A stretch of 64,000 nt of DNA from Gammaproteobacteria bacterium (GTDB lineage Bacteria; Pseudomonadota; Gammaproteobacteria; Nitrococcales; Nitrococcaceae): assembly GCA_030433275.1 (NCBI GenBank), contig JAUILK010000010.1:1-64000 (forward strand), given 5' to 3'. The notes beneath the pieces are model-generated. The model saw nothing but the letters and a program-made list of their open reading frames with translations, was not told the origin of the DNA and made no database searches. This document shows, piece by piece, positions 1 to 9,164 of this stretch. The translations under genes were made by a program, and so were the position numbers. Within the stretch, counting starts at the first letter, position 1, and every line of letters begins with the position of its first letter.

Positions 1-1
1 C

Positions 2-226
2 AATCAACACATCCCGCAGAAGGCACTTGAGCACCGAACGCCCATTCAGGCTCTCAAAGATTGGCAGCACAAACACCCTGATCTGTTTATACGTCAAGTT
101 CGTAATCAGCCGGGACCTGACATCTACGTAAGCATCTCGTTGGCCCCGCGTGCCTTACCGAGCGCGACCGGTAAGGCACGCAGAGGAAACTCTCCGCTCG
201 GTGTCATCTCTCATTCCAAGGCTTGA
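2..226 (+). mobile_element. C-terminal fragment of a DDE transposase (IS481/IS3-like)
   Basis: A frame open from the left edge reads NQHIPQKALEHRTPIQALKD followed by a WQ..HPDLF..V.NQPGPD stretch. This is the typical carboxy end of integrase-core transposases of the IS481/IS3 type, where a PHxALxxxTPxxAL motif precedes a W..K.P.LF tail. Conservation should end near base 118; the frame happens to stay open to a TGA at 224-226, overlapping the 3' end of hmp by 16 bases. The rest of the element lies outside the window, so it cannot be said whether it is intact. No clear terminal inverted repeat was recognised here. Family assignment is from motif memory. Confidence 0.7.
148..181. terminator. Perfect inverted repeat between transposase end and hmp
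   Basis: Two perfect 13-base arms (148-160 and 169-181) enclose an 8-base loop. It sits just past the stop codon of hmp (minus strand) and just past the conserved end of the transposase (plus strand), so it could stop transcription from either side. Neither flank has a T-run, so a Rho-independent terminator is not certain. It could also belong to the end of the insertion element. Confidence 0.45.
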
Positions 227-1383
227 GCCGGCCCGAAAAACTCGAAATGACGCCGGTTTTGGGGGACACCAATTTGGCCGAGCAACCGCAGCATCTCACG
301 CATGAATGGCACCGGGCCGAGGAAGTAAACCTCGCTGTCGGGTAGCAGATTTTGCGAGAGCACTTCTGCGTTCACCTGCCCATATACATCGGCATCATCG
401 CCTTGATCGGCCTGATCGTAAAGATAGCAGCGCTCGATATGATCATGAGATTGGGTCAGGCGATCCACATGATCACGAAACGCATGATGGCTCTGCTTGG
501 TGGCGGCATGCACAAAGCGAACTGGGCGCCTGCTGCCGGCAAGTGCGTTGAGCATGGCGATGGCGGGTGTGATACCGACCCCGCCGGTGAGCAAGACGAC
601 CGGATGATCGCCATCGCGCAGCGTGAAATTGCCGCTCGGCGGATAAAGATTGAGGGTATCACCGACCATGACCTTGTCATGCAAATACCCTGAGACCCGC
701 CCCACTGGCTCGCGCTTTACGGAGATTCGGTAGAACCGTCCATTGGGAGCGTCCGAAAGGGAATAGTTGCGCCGCATCGGTTCTCCATCGACTGTGACGT
801 CCAAACCGATGTATTGCCCGGGGGCGAAGTCCATGATGGGGCTGCCGTCTACAGGCTCAAGGTAAAAAGAAGTAATGACTTCGCTTTCCGGCTGCTTGCG
901 AACGACCCGGAAGGCTCGCAAACCGCGCCACCCACCCGGCTGCCGTTCCCGCGCACGGTAGAGGGCTTCTTCACGCTCGATGAGCAAATTCGCGAGCTGC
1001 CAATACGCAGCCTCCCAGCTTTCAGCGAGTTCCGGGGTCAACGCATCACCGAGCACCTCGGCCATCGCCTGTAACAGACAAGTGCCGACGATGGGATAAT
1101 GCTCAGGCAGAATATTCAACGACACATGCTTGTTGACGATTAAACCAATCGCTTCATTGAGAGTCTCCGGCTGTTCAATGTGGCGCGCATAGGCCAGGAT
1201 CGCACCGGCGAGCGCGCGCTGCTGCGCCCCATCACTCTGATGGCTTTGATTGAACAGCGCACGCACCTGCGGGTAATCCCGGAACATCAGTCGATAGAAA
1301 TGGCGCGTCAGTGACTCACCGTGTTCAACCAAGGCGGGTACGGACGCTTTGATCAGTTGAGTTTGTTGCTCACTCAGCGACAT
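211..1383 (-). CDS. hmp: Flavohemoglobin / nitric oxide dioxygenase
   Basis: The 390-residue product has the full-length Hmp layout. An N-terminal globin domain (about 1-140) carries the proximal-histidine segment PEHYPIVG. An FAD-binding reductase domain (about 150-260) carries the RNYSL motif. A C-terminal NAD(P)H domain carries LTGGVGITPAIAML. Hmp converts NO plus O2 to nitrate in the cytoplasm using NAD(P)H, FAD and heme b. The ATG is preceded by AAGGAAGG at good spacing. The gene is monocistronic and read leftwards; an AT-rich palindrome lies about 185 bases upstream. With nirBD 8 kb away it suggests exposure to nitrogen oxides. The family call is firm; which regulator controls it cannot be read from the sequence. 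Confidence 0.96.
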   Translation of the reverse strand: MSLSEQQTQLIKASVPALVEHGESLTRHFYRLMFRDYPQVRALFNQSHQSDGAQQRALAGAILAYARHIEQPETLNEAIGLIVNKHVSLNILPEHYPIVGTCLLQAMAEVLGDALTPELAESWEAAYWQLANLLIEREEALYRARERQPGGWRGLRAFRVVRKQPESEVITSFYLEPVDGSPIMDFAPGQYIGLDVTVDGEPMRRNYSLSDAPNGRFYRISVKREPVGRVSGYLHDKVMVGDTLNLYPPSGNFTLRDGDHPVVLLTGGVGITPAIAMLNALAGSRRPVRFVHAATKQSHHAFRDHVDRLTQSHDHIERCYLYDQADQGDDADVYGQVNAEVLSQNLLPDSEVYFLGPVPFMREMLRLLGQIGVPQNRRHFEFFGPAQALE

Positions 1384-1567
1384 ATCCGATTGCCTTCCTT
1401 CAGCTTGTTATGAGATGTGACAGGCTATCCAAGCGTTTCCGCGTGGAAGCAGTCAAAAATGCCGTTCTAATGGATTGCTAGGCAGCCCCTTTTCGCGAGG
1501 GATAGATCTTTCGATACCGGCAAAGACAGCTTTGGCCAACAATCGAGGTCAAGTATACACAAATAAG

Positions 1568-1586
1568 AAATATATTAAATATATTT
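1568..1586. promoter_or_regulatory. AT-rich palindrome upstream of hmp
   Basis: AAATATATT and AATATATTT form a perfect 9+1+9 palindrome in a conspicuously AT-rich island (about 1550-1590) upstream of hmp. Position and symmetry suit a dimeric repressor operator. It does not match the NsrR consensus when aligned position by position, and no FNR/DNR half-site (TTGAT...ATCAA) is visible, so the factor is unknown. Confidence 0.3.
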
Positions 1587-1981
1587 TTATGGTTGGCCAG
1601 ACCGGCCCAACGAGCATGATCCATTATTGGCCACGCGCGCCCATCTCCTAATAGAGAGAGAGAGAGGCCTTTCTCTTTGGATACCGCCCACCCTGGGAGC
1701 AGTGGCGGGCGTCAAAGACAACTGTTCGAGCGGGCGATTTGTCGCCAAGTACTGCTGCGCTGGTGCCCAAAAGTAAGAGGGCGGCCTCCGGACACACAGA
1801 TCTATTTACCGCATCTCTTGCCCTCAACTCGCTGCACGGCTCCGAAAAGCCTCTGGATACAGCGGATTAACTGGTATCGACATGGCTGCGCTTGGGCGCG
1901 TACTCAGGAAAAATCAATGCCGCTTCGAACCTCTAGGCGATTCACCAAGGCTATGGTATGGTCAATTCAATCATAAGCATG

Positions 1982-2005
1982 GCCGCCAACCGGCGGCTTT
2001 GTTTT
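1982..2005 (+). terminator. Rho-independent terminator-like hairpin before ctaG
   Basis: GCCGCC (1982-1987), loop AACC, GGCGGC (1992-1997), then TTTGTTTT. This is the classic form for plus-strand termination, yet no gene is recognised upstream on that strand. It ends only 8 bases before the ctaG start, so it either ends an unrecognised small transcript or acts as a leader element for ctaG. Confidence 0.55.
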
Positions 2006-2012
2006 ATAGGCG

Positions 2013-2921
2013 ATGCCCCTATCCGGTATTAGCGCAATGTTTTCAACTCTGCAGTTCCTGCAGCCCTGGGAACCCTCGTTGGCGATCCAGCTGCTCTGCG
2101 CGTTCGCTGTAGGCCTCTATATAACAGGGCTGGTAAAAGGGCGCCGCAGCGGTCACCGCGAAGGGTTTTGGAAACCGTTCGCTTTTTTACTCGGCGTGAC
2201 GCTGATGTATTTCGTCACGCAGACGCAGTACGACTATCTCTCGCAACACATGTTTTTCATTCACCGGATTCAGCACCTGGTATTGCATCACCTAGGTCCC
2301 TTTCTGATCGCCCTATCGGCCCCGGCCGCCGTGCTCGGTCGTGGTGCACCGGATAGCGCACGCCGCTCCAGAAGTTTCCTACGGCCACTTTGGGTCCCCG
2401 CACGGAGTGCTTATCGCATTCTGCAGCAGCCCGTCATTGCTACTGTGCTGTTCGTTGGCCTGATTTTTTTCTGGCTGACCCCATCGATTCATTTCGACGC
2501 CATGCTCAGCGCGCAGCGCTACGCTCTAATGAACTGGAGCATGGCGGTGGATGGACTGCTGTTCTGGTGGCTGATTCTCAATCGTGCCCCGGATGGTTTG
2601 ACGCCACAACTGAGCTATGGCCGCCGCATCTTGATTTTGGCGGTGATCATGCCGCCACAGAGTGTGCTCGGCGCTTATATAGCTTTGAGTAAACAGGATC
2701 TCTTCGATGTCTATGCAGTTTGCGGTCGTGCCTGGCCGGTGAGCCCGCTAGTCGATCAGCAGATTGGTGGATTGGTCACCTGGATTCCTTCTTCCATGAT
2801 GAGTGTGGTGGCGGCCTTGATCCTACTTGGCTTCATGTTCCGCGAGCACCGAACCCGCCGGTCTACCCCTTCGCCAGCCGGCCCACCGGGCAATCCGCTC
2901 TCATCGACCACCTCGGTTTGA
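2013..2921 (+). CDS. ctaG: Cytochrome c oxidase assembly factor, caa3_CtaG family
   Basis: The 302-residue integral membrane protein has about seven hydrophobic segments. It carries a histidine-rich stretch early in the chain, MFFIHRIQHLVLHHLGPF, which is typical of the caa3-type CtaG family. These proteins are implicated in copper delivery or assembly of heme-copper oxidases. The C-terminus is polar and proline-rich. ATG 2013 is used; an internal ATG at 2037 is an alternative and neither has a strong ribosome-binding site. The SCO-family gene follows after 9 bases, so the two are probably co-transcribed. No oxidase subunit genes lie nearby in the window. Confidence 0.85.
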   Translation: MPLSGISAMFSTLQFLQPWEPSLAIQLLCAFAVGLYITGLVKGRRSGHREGFWKPFAFLLGVTLMYFVTQTQYDYLSQHMFFIHRIQHLVLHHLGPFLIALSAPAAVLGRGAPDSARRSRSFLRPLWVPARSAYRILQQPVIATVLFVGLIFFWLTPSIHFDAMLSAQRYALMNWSMAVDGLLFWWLILNRAPDGLTPQLSYGRRILILAVIMPPQSVLGAYIALSKQDLFDVYAVCGRAWPVSPLVDQQIGGLVTWIPSSMMSVVAALILLGFMFREHRTRRSTPSPAGPPGNPLSSTTSV

Positions 2922-2930
2922 ATTGCCATA

Positions 2931-3524
2931 ATGACTTCAAAATGCCGCCGTATCCTGATCAGCATTGGTTTATGTTTGCTGCTTGCCGCCTGTGGCGACG
3001 GTATTGATTGGCAAACCAAAGGTATTGCCGGATTGATGCCGCCGTTGCGCTTCACATTGACCGAAGACAGCGGCAGCCCGGTTCAGGCCAAGGACTTCCA
3101 TGGCCATATAACGTTAATGTATTTCGGCTATACGCATTGCCCGGATATCTGCCCGACCACTCTAGCCAAGCTGAAGGCTGCTATTGCGCGGCTACCGGAA
3201 TCGGCCGCACAGGATGTGCGAGTACTTTTTGTTACTGTGGATCCAAAGCGTGACGGGCTCGAACGCTTGCGCACCTATACGGCGGCGTTCGGACCGCAGT
3301 TCGTGGGCCTGAGGGGCAGCGATGTCGAGCTAACCCAACTGACTAAACGCTATCGCATCACCTACGGCCGCGGTAAACCCGATGCAAGTGGCAATTACGA
3401 GGTTTCCCACAGCAGTGCGGTCTTTGTTTTCGACCGCAGCGGGGAGGCGCGACTTATGGTGCGTGACTCCGACGGAGTGGATGCCCTCGCAGCGGATCTC
3501 GAGCGCCTGGAAAACAAGACGTAA
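2931..3524 (+). CDS. SCO1/SenC/PrrC-family copper chaperone lipoprotein
   Basis: The 197-residue protein begins with a lipoprotein signal ending LLLAAC, so the mature protein should be anchored in the membrane facing the periplasm. It has a thioredoxin-like fold with the copper-binding CPDIC motif (about residue 70) and the distal histidine in YEVSHSSAVFVFD (about residue 160), the three metal ligands of Sco proteins. Its role is maturation of the CuA centre or thiol chemistry in cytochrome oxidase assembly. It follows ctaG closely and ends at a strong bidirectional terminator. Confidence 0.92.
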   Translation: MTSKCRRILISIGLCLLLAACGDGIDWQTKGIAGLMPPLRFTLTEDSGSPVQAKDFHGHITLMYFGYTHCPDICPTTLAKLKAAIARLPESAAQDVRVLFVTVDPKRDGLERLRTYTAAFGPQFVGLRGSDVELTQLTKRYRITYGRGKPDASGNYEVSHSSAVFVFDRSGEARLMVRDSDGVDALAADLERLENKT

Positions 3525-3556
3525 CGTGCGCACGATAACTCGACCGTCGTATACTT

Positions 3557-3587
3557 AGAAAGCGCCCCCTTCTTGGGGGCGCTTTCT
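3557..3587. terminator. Bidirectional terminator between sco and ilvD
   Basis: Perfect 13-base stem (3557-3569 and 3575-3587) with a TTCTT loop; the outer arms are A-rich and T-rich respectively, so it works in both directions. It lies between the convergent ends of the SCO gene (3524) and ilvD (3597). Confidence 0.85.
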
Positions 3588-3596
3588 CTGAGTATG

Positions 3597-5285
3597 TCAG
3601 TCGAATAGGTCTTTGTCCGTAACCGCTCCAATGCTCGCCGAAGAGACCAATTTGGCGTATTTTGCGAGCACACCACGGCGATAAAGAGGGCGTGGCGGCT
3701 GCCAGGCGGCTCGACGCCGGGTAAGATCCATGTCGTCGATGTGGAGCATCAGCAGATTACGATCGGCATCGATCGTGATTTCATCACCCTCCTGCACCAA
3801 AGCAATCGTACCGCCGACCGCCGCCTCTGGTGCAACATGGCCGACCACCATGCCATAGGTGCCACCGGAGAAGCGCCCGTCGGTAATGAGACCTACCGCA
3901 TCCCCCAAACCCTTGCCGATAATCGCCGAAGTCGGCGCCAGCATTTCGCGCATCCCGGGTCCTCCCTTCGGACCCTCATAACGAATCACGATGATATCAC
4001 CCGCTACGATTTGATCCGCCAGAATCGCCTCCAGCGCGCTCTCTTCGGAGTCGAAAACCCGCGCTGGACCGGTGATCCGACGCTGCTTGATGCCGGTGAC
4101 CTTGGCGACGGCACCCTCCTCGGCCAGGTTGCCGCGCAGGATGGCCAAATGTCCCTGTGGATACAGGGGCTGCTTGAAAGGCCGAATAATCTCCTGACCG
4201 CTCGGCGGCTCGGCGGGTACATCGGCCAACAGTTCGTCGATGGAGTGTCCGGAAATAGTAAGGCAGGCGCCGTGCAGCAAGCCGTGGGTCAAAAGAATCT
4301 TCATCACCTGCGGGGTACCGCCGACTTCATGGAACTGGCTGGTCACGAAGCGGCCGGAGGGCTTGAGTTCGCAGAGCACGGGCACCTGGCGTCGGATCGC
4401 TTCGACATCGTCGATGCTGAAATCGACTTCTGCAGCATTGGCAATCGCTAGCAGATGCAGCACGGCGTTGGTCGATCCGCCGAGCGCCATGACCACTGCA
4501 AAAGCGTTTTCGAACGCCTGGCGGGTCATTATGTCACGCGGTAGGCGCTGTTCCCGGATGGCAGCTACCAAAACTTCAGCCGAACGCCGCGCGCTCTGCG
4601 CTTTCTCGGGGTCCTCCGCGCACAAGGTAGAAGAGCCCATCAGACTCATACCCAAGGCCTCGAAGGAACTGGACATGGTGTTGGCGGTGTACATCCCGCC
4701 GCAGGCACCGGCACCGGGACAAGCGTTGCGCTCCACGCCCTGCAAATCCTCGGCTGAGAGTTTGCCGGCGGCATACTGCCCAACCGCCTCAAACGCGCTC
4801 ACGATGGTCAAATCCTGACCCTTATAGCGGCCCGGTTTAATGGTCCCGCCATAGACAAAAATTGCCGGGATGTTCATGCGTGCTATGGCGATCATGGCAC
4901 CTGGCATGTTCTTGTCACAGCCGCCGGTGGCGAGCATGCCATCCAGGCATTGGCCATTGCCTACCGTTTCGATGGCATCGGCTATAACCTCGCGGGAGAC
5001 CAACGAGTATTTCATGCCCTCGGTGCCCATGGATATTCCATCAGAGATGGTGATGGTGCCAAAGCTGACCGGCATGGCACCGGCGCCACGTAGCGCCTGC
5101 TCGGCCTGAGCCGCTAAGGCACCAATACCCACGTTGCAGGGGGTGATAGTACTGTGGGCATTGCCCACCCCAACGATTGGTTTATCGAAATCAGCGTCGG
5201 TAAAACCGACAGCGCGCATCATAGCCCGGTTCGGCGTACGGGCCACGCCATGAGTGATCACGCGGCTGCGGCGATTATCGGCCAT
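3597..5285 (-). CDS. ilvD: Dihydroxy-acid dehydratase
   Basis: IlvD dehydrates 2,3-dihydroxy-isovalerate and -methylvalerate in valine/isoleucine synthesis. The 562-residue form is shorter than the E. coli enzyme and has [23 protein letters not shown] and [20 protein letters not shown]. These place three cluster cysteines in the pattern I associate with the plant/mycobacterial subtype, often reported to bind [2Fe-2S]. ATG 5285 is chosen because GAGGAGAA precedes it and the protein then starts MADNRRSR. The upstream frame to 5351 is not family-like. It stands alone between a bidirectional terminator and a gene-free region, apart from the other ilv genes at 55-56 kb. Confidence 0.96.
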   Translation of the reverse strand: MADNRRSRVITHGVARTPNRAMMRAVGFTDADFDKPIVGVGNAHSTITPCNVGIGALAAQAEQALRGAGAMPVSFGTITISDGISMGTEGMKYSLVSREVIADAIETVGNGQCLDGMLATGGCDKNMPGAMIAIARMNIPAIFVYGGTIKPGRYKGQDLTIVSAFEAVGQYAAGKLSAEDLQGVERNACPGAGACGGMYTANTMSSSFEALGMSLMGSSTLCAEDPEKAQSARRSAEVLVAAIREQRLPRDIMTRQAFENAFAVVMALGGSTNAVLHLLAIANAAEVDFSIDDVEAIRRQVPVLCELKPSGRFVTSQFHEVGGTPQVMKILLTHGLLHGACLTISGHSIDELLADVPAEPPSGQEIIRPFKQPLYPQGHLAILRGNLAEEGAVAKVTGIKQRRITGPARVFDSEESALEAILADQIVAGDIIVIRYEGPKGGPGMREMLAPTSAIIGKGLGDAVGLITDGRFSGGTYGMVVGHVAPEAAVGGTIALVQEGDEITIDADRNLLMLHIDDMDLTRRRAAWQPPRPLYRRGVLAKYAKLVSSASIGAVTDKDLFD

Positions 5286-5601
5286 TACTTCTCCTCGCAG
5301 ACACTCGGGAAATCGGATCGAACCGACAGAACGGCATATTGTAGCAGGCAACCGTCATGGGGCCGTTGCTGAGTTACCGAGGGCAGTACCCAATCGGCAG
5401 TCAGATTCGCCTCCAACTTGCTACACGCAGCCCGCCCTCTTGGTGACTTGTTACATCTTACAGTTTCAATCGGCACGCCGGTCCACGCCCTACAAGAACA
5501 GCCGTATACCGTTTGAAGTGAACCGGCCGGGTCACCCATACTCCTCTTGTGATCTCCTAAGAAGATAACTTAACCCCGCATGCTGCTTATAAAATCCTGG
5601 G

Positions 5602-5805
5602 TATTCCACAGAATCTGTGGATAACCCTGTGGACGAACTGGGGGAACATCGACCGAAGCGGCGCTCTACAAGGCTTTTTGTTAATTCGACCAACTTTTCA
5701 TCAGATTGAAATTTTATTTATAAAACATAGCCTTACTCATGTGGCGGCAACGCGAGGCAGCCAGCCCACATCGATGACCCAAAACCCCGACCGGACTGTG
5801 CATAA
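5602..5805. other. DnaA-box-like cluster beside AT-rich DNA
   Basis: The 5286-5831 gap has no gene. Within it are a perfect DnaA box on the minus strand (TGTGGATAA, 5616-5624), a second consensus match (TGTGCATAA, 5797-5805) and two 7/9 matches (5602-5610 and 5628-5636) packed around the first. Between them lies a run rich in A and T (about 5681-5730), resembling an unwinding element. The arrangement looks like a small replication origin or DnaA-binding locus, but dnaA, dnaN, mnmG or parAB are not in the window. Motif matches are seen; function is inference. Confidence 0.35.
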
Positions 5806-5831
5806 CTCGATTTGTCAAGCCGAACACCCTC

Positions 5832-6752
5832 TCAGGAGATCAACGCAGCGACATGACGCGCAGCACTGCGCGCCAACGCCTGCAAATTATAGCCGCCCTC
5901 GAGCGTAGAGACGATTCGCCCCTGGCAGCAAGTCTCGGCAACCCCGACCAACTCTTCGGTTGCCCATTGATAATCGTCATCGGTCAAGGCAAGTTCAGCC
6001 AGAGGATCGGATTCATGAGCGTCGAAACCCGCCGACACCAAGATCAGATCCGGAATAAAATCCGCGAGCGCCGTTATGACCTCGACGCGAAAGTGCTCCC
6101 GAAACGCCTCGGAACCGGCCCCGGGCGGCAGTGGAATATTGCATAGCGAGCCGGGTCGATTCTCCTCGCGTCGCCCGGTATTCGGAAACAGGGGGTGCTG
6201 ATGGGTCGAGACATAGAGAAAACCCTCGCGACCGGCCAACATGGCTTGGGTTCCATTGCCATGATGAACGTCGAAATCCACGACAGCGATATTGCGCGCC
6301 GCATATCTACAGCGGGCCTGCAACGCACCCACGGCCACGTTGTTGAACAAGCAAAAGCCCATTGCCCGGGCGGGCTCGGCATGATGGCCGGGTGGCCGCA
6401 CCGCACAAAAAGCCCGCTTGGCCGCGCCGCTCATTACCGCATCCACGGCTTGCCTAACCGCGCCAGCCGCCCGCAAAGCGGCCTCACCTGAGGCCGGGCT
6501 GATCATGGTATCCGGATCGAGGGAGCGCCACCCCGAGGCGGGAATCATCGTCAAAATCCGTTCTATATAGTCTCGCTCATGGACGCGCGCGATCTCCTCC
6601 AGCGTCGCCGCTTCGGCTTCCCGTCGCACCAGCCCTGCAAAGGCGGGGGTATCGAGCGCCGCGAGAATCGCCCGCAGCCGATCGGCGCATTCGGGGTGAT
6701 CATAGCCAGTGTCATGCTGCAGGAAAACAGGATGTGTGATTAGCCACGTGGC
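5832..6752 (-). CDS. Histone deacetylase-family (arginase/deacetylase fold) amidohydrolase
   Basis: The 306-residue zinc hydrolase is of the class II HDAC / acetoin-utilisation / acetylpolyamine amidohydrolase superfamily. Visible signatures are RPPGHHA (catalytic His pair), VDFDVHHGNGTQ (zinc Asp/His), HQHPLFPNTG and LEGGYNL near the C-terminus. Bacterial members deacetylate acetylated small molecules or proteins; the substrate here cannot be told. The ATG at 6752 is preferred over an upstream TTG (6785) because an AGGAG lies ahead. It is downstream of metXW on the same strand with a gap of about 100 bases. Confidence 0.88.
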   Translation of the reverse strand, partial: ATWLITHPVFLQHDTGYDHPECADRLRAILAALDTPAFAGLVRREAEAATLEEIARVHERDYIERILTMIPASGWRSLDPDTMISPASGEAALRAAGAVRQAVDAVMSGAAKRAFCAVRPPGHHAEPARAMGFCLFNNVAVGALQARCRYAARNIAVVDFDVHHGNGTQAMLAGREGFLYVSTHQHPLFPNTGRREENRPGSLCNIPLPPGAGSEAFREHFRVEVITALADFIPDLILVSAGFDAHESDPLAELALTDDDYQWATEELVGVAETCCQGRIVSTLEGGYNLQALARSAARHVAALIS

Positions 6753-6850
6753 CATTTGTCTATAGGCTCCTGGCCGGGTTGACAAAGGTTAGCCGAACCG
6801 CCTGTGCTGAATGAGTAACCGAGTCCTGTCGAACGAGGCTGCGGCGTGCG

Positions 6851-7453
6851 TCAGCTGCGGCAGAAGCGATAAATTGCGATCTCGGCGAGCAGATTCGGCA
6901 GCACGCCGGCAATTACTGGGCGACGCAGATCATGCGAGAGGACTTCACGTTCCAGGATGCGGATACCTTTTTGCAGGCACAGCTCCTCGAAATCATTGAT
7001 CGAGCACAAGTGGATGTTCGGCGTTTCGTACCAAGTATACGAGAGAGCACCGCTCATGGGCATACGACCCAGCACGGCTAGGTAATAACGCAAGCGCCAA
7101 AAGGCGAAATTTGGGAAGGTGACGATCCCCATGCGGCCTACCCGCAATATCTCGTCAAGCAGCAAATCCGGGCGGCGCACCGCCTGGAGGGTCTGGGTCA
7201 TGACCACATAGTCGAACGACCCCGCATCAAAATCCGACAGCCCCTGGTCAAGATCGGTTTGAATCACATTCACGCCGCTGCGGATGCAATGGACAATTTT
7301 CTCGGCGTCGATCTCCAGCCCGTAACCGGTAACCGAGCGGTTGTCCTGGAGGTGGCGCAGCAGCCTACCGTCGCCGCAACCGAGATCAAGCACTCGAGAG
7401 CGAGGCGCGATCCAGTCCGCCACGATTTGCAAATCGGCCCGCAGCCCGCTCAC
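6851..7453 (-). CDS. metW: Methionine biosynthesis protein MetW
   Basis: The 200-residue class I methyltransferase-fold protein has the SAM-binding motif [12 protein letters not shown] near residue 21 and a second conserved block [13 protein letters not shown]. MetW is always coupled to metX in many proteobacteria and is needed for full homoserine acyltransferase function. The start is a GTG overlapping the metX stop as GTGA, a translational-coupling arrangement that decides the start. Confidence 0.94.
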   Translation of the reverse strand: MSGLRADLQIVADWIAPRSRVLDLGCGDGRLLRHLQDNRSVTGYGLEIDAEKIVHCIRSGVNVIQTDLDQGLSDFDAGSFDYVVMTQTLQAVRRPDLLLDEILRVGRMGIVTFPNFAFWRLRYYLAVLGRMPMSGALSYTWYETPNIHLCSINDFEELCLQKGIRILEREVLSHDLRRPVIAGVLPNLLAEIAIYRFCRS

Positions 7454-8619
7454 ACCCCGCTCTCCGCGGCTACCTTGTCCATGTAGGTACGTAGCACCTC
7501 TAAGTACTGGGGCACCGGCATCAGAAAGGCATCATGGCCGTGATCGGCTTCGATCTCCGCGTAACTGACTTCCTTGTCGTTATCCAGCAAAGCTCGAACG
7601 ATCTCCCGCGAACGGGCCGGCGAGAACCGCCAATCGCTAGTGAAAGCGACGACTAGAAACCGCGCCGCAACACCCGCCAGCGCCTTAGCCAAATCCCCTT
7701 CAAACGCCGCGGCTGGATCGAAATAGTCCAACGCCTTGGTCATCAACAGGTAGGTGTTGGCGTCGAAGCGATTGACGAACGACTCGCCCTGATAGCGCAG
7801 ATAGCTCTCTACTTCGAATTCCACCTCGTAGTGGAAATCGAAATCATCCTTGCCCCGCCGCAAATCACGACCAAATTTCGCGCGCATCGCCTGATCCGAA
7901 AGGTAGGTGATGTGCCCCAGCATCCGTGCCAGCATCAATCCGCGGCGAGGCACGACTTGGTGACTCTGGTAGCGACCACCATAAAACTCCGGATCCGAGC
8001 GGATAGCCTGCCGGGCCACTTCGTTGAAGGCGATGTTTTGAGCCGACAAACGCGGCGCAGCGGCAATCACCGCCGCATGACGCAGCCGTTGCGGGTACTC
8101 GATAGCCCACTGCAGGGCCTGCATGGCACCCAGGCTGCCACCGGCTACCGCTGCCCAGCGGTCAATCCCCAGATGATCGGCTAGGCGCGCCTGGCTGTGA
8201 ACCCAATCCTGCACGGTGATGATGGGAAAATCGGCCCCGTAAGGCTCATCCGTGGCCGGATTGATGCTCGTGGGGCCGGTGGAACCGTGACATCCGCCCA
8301 AATTATTACTGCAGACGACGAAAAAGCGGTTGGTATCAATGGGCTTGCCAGGGCCAATACACACTTCCCACCAACCGGGTTTGCGATCCGATGGACTATT
8401 GTACCCCGCCGCGTGATGGGTTCCGGACAGCGCATGACAAATCAGTATCGCATTGCTGCGAGCCGCATTAAGTCTCCCGTAAGCTTCATAGACAAGCTCA
8501 TAGCTGGGCAAGCTACGGCCACACTCCAGCATCAGCGCCGTATCGAAACGGGCGGATTTGGGCTCGACTAGGCCGACTGAATCGGGCGGAATCGATTCAG
8601 GCATCGTCTCCGCGGTCAT
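7450..8619 (-). CDS. metX: Homoserine O-acyltransferase MetX
   Basis: The 389-residue alpha/beta-hydrolase enzyme activates homoserine for methionine synthesis. The nucleophile elbow GGSLGAMQ is near residue 165 and the Asp/His pair is near the end (TSDWRF and DHGHDAF). The oxyanion-region motif ALSGTHH is near residue 64. Proteobacterial MetX proteins may be acetyl- or succinyl-transferases; the sequence read here does not let me decide. It starts at ATG 8619 and runs into metW with a 4-base overlap. No riboswitch was recognised upstream. Confidence 0.94.
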   Translation of the reverse strand: MTAETMPESIPPDSVGLVEPKSARFDTALMLECGRSLPSYELVYEAYGRLNAARSNAILICHALSGTHHAAGYNSPSDRKPGWWEVCIGPGKPIDTNRFFVVCSNNLGGCHGSTGPTSINPATDEPYGADFPIITVQDWVHSQARLADHLGIDRWAAVAGGSLGAMQALQWAIEYPQRLRHAAVIAAAPRLSAQNIAFNEVARQAIRSDPEFYGGRYQSHQVVPRRGLMLARMLGHITYLSDQAMRAKFGRDLRRGKDDFDFHYEVEFEVESYLRYQGESFVNRFDANTYLLMTKALDYFDPAAAFEGDLAKALAGVAARFLVVAFTSDWRFSPARSREIVRALLDNDKEVSYAEIEADHGHDAFLMPVPQYLEVLRTYMDKVAAESGV

Positions 8620-9164
8620 GCTGATGAATTGAGTATTGGGATAAAGGTTAAAAATAATAACAGAGCGCTATTGCAACGCAACCGGGAGCTGGATGGCGTC
8701 GATGAGAGCCAAACCAATCTGAACGCCGACACACATGGCAACCGCCATGGAGGATGATTCAGCTCCACTATGGGTAAACGCGATCTGCCTGCAGTGTGTA
8801 CGACCGGAATACCGAGCCGCCAGCCCCGGGGCGCGTGCAGCAGATCGCTGCATAACCTAAGGCAAACGCTATTGCCTCGGATTACGGTAAACAGGACGAG
8901 CAAGACCGTCAAACGCATCTACGGCAAGCGCCGCCACGCCAGATCTGATCTGGAGCAACGCCTCTCCACTGCGCGGCACGCCCCATCTTGGTGCACCCAT
9001 CGCTGCAGCGCACCAAACAGCCCCTACCAATCCGTCAGATCCGGCATTTTTATAAAAATTTTCTCTATAAAACAAAATATTATTCAATACATTTGTATAT
9101 GGCCTATATTTTGCATTCATATACAAAGCGAGCAAATAGCAAACCCAAGTGGGAGATCCGGGTC
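8620..9164. other. Divergent intergenic region metX / nirB
   Basis: This 545-base region separates metX (leftward) from nirB (rightward). No protein gene is convincing. The open frame at 8616-8918 (minus) has no YggT signature, although yggT often precedes metX. The last 120 bases are strongly AT-rich and hold the inverted repeat described separately. Confidence 0.5.
9092..9127. promoter_or_regulatory. Inverted repeat ahead of nirB
   Basis: Perfect 10-base arms TTTGTATATG (9092-9101) and CATATACAAA (9118-9127) with a 16-base spacer lie 38 bases upstream of the nirB ATG in AT-rich sequence. It could be a two-site operator or an mRNA leader hairpin controlling nirBD in response to nitrogen source or oxygen. 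No FNR or NarL consensus was recognised. Confidence 0.45.

Larger units (their letters stand above)
1384..2012. other. Intergenic region between hmp and ctaG
   Basis: No convincing protein gene is present. It holds the hmp promoter zone, the AT-rich palindrome, an (AG)7 microsatellite at 1653-1666 and a terminator-like hairpin at 1982-2005. Short open frames here (for example 1677-1976) have low-complexity, arginine-rich translations without recognisable motifs and are not called. Confidence 0.5.

Noticed and set aside
1653-1666. (AG)7 run as a phase-variation tract
   Set aside because: It lies in non-coding DNA far from a start codon, so no switching role can be argued.
3741-4451. Plus-strand ORF of 236 codons over ilvD
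   Set aside because: Antisense shadow of ilvD, which has all its catalytic motifs.
8616-8918. Possible YggT gene before metX
   Set aside because: yggT often precedes metX, but none of the three minus-strand frames shows the YggT signature.
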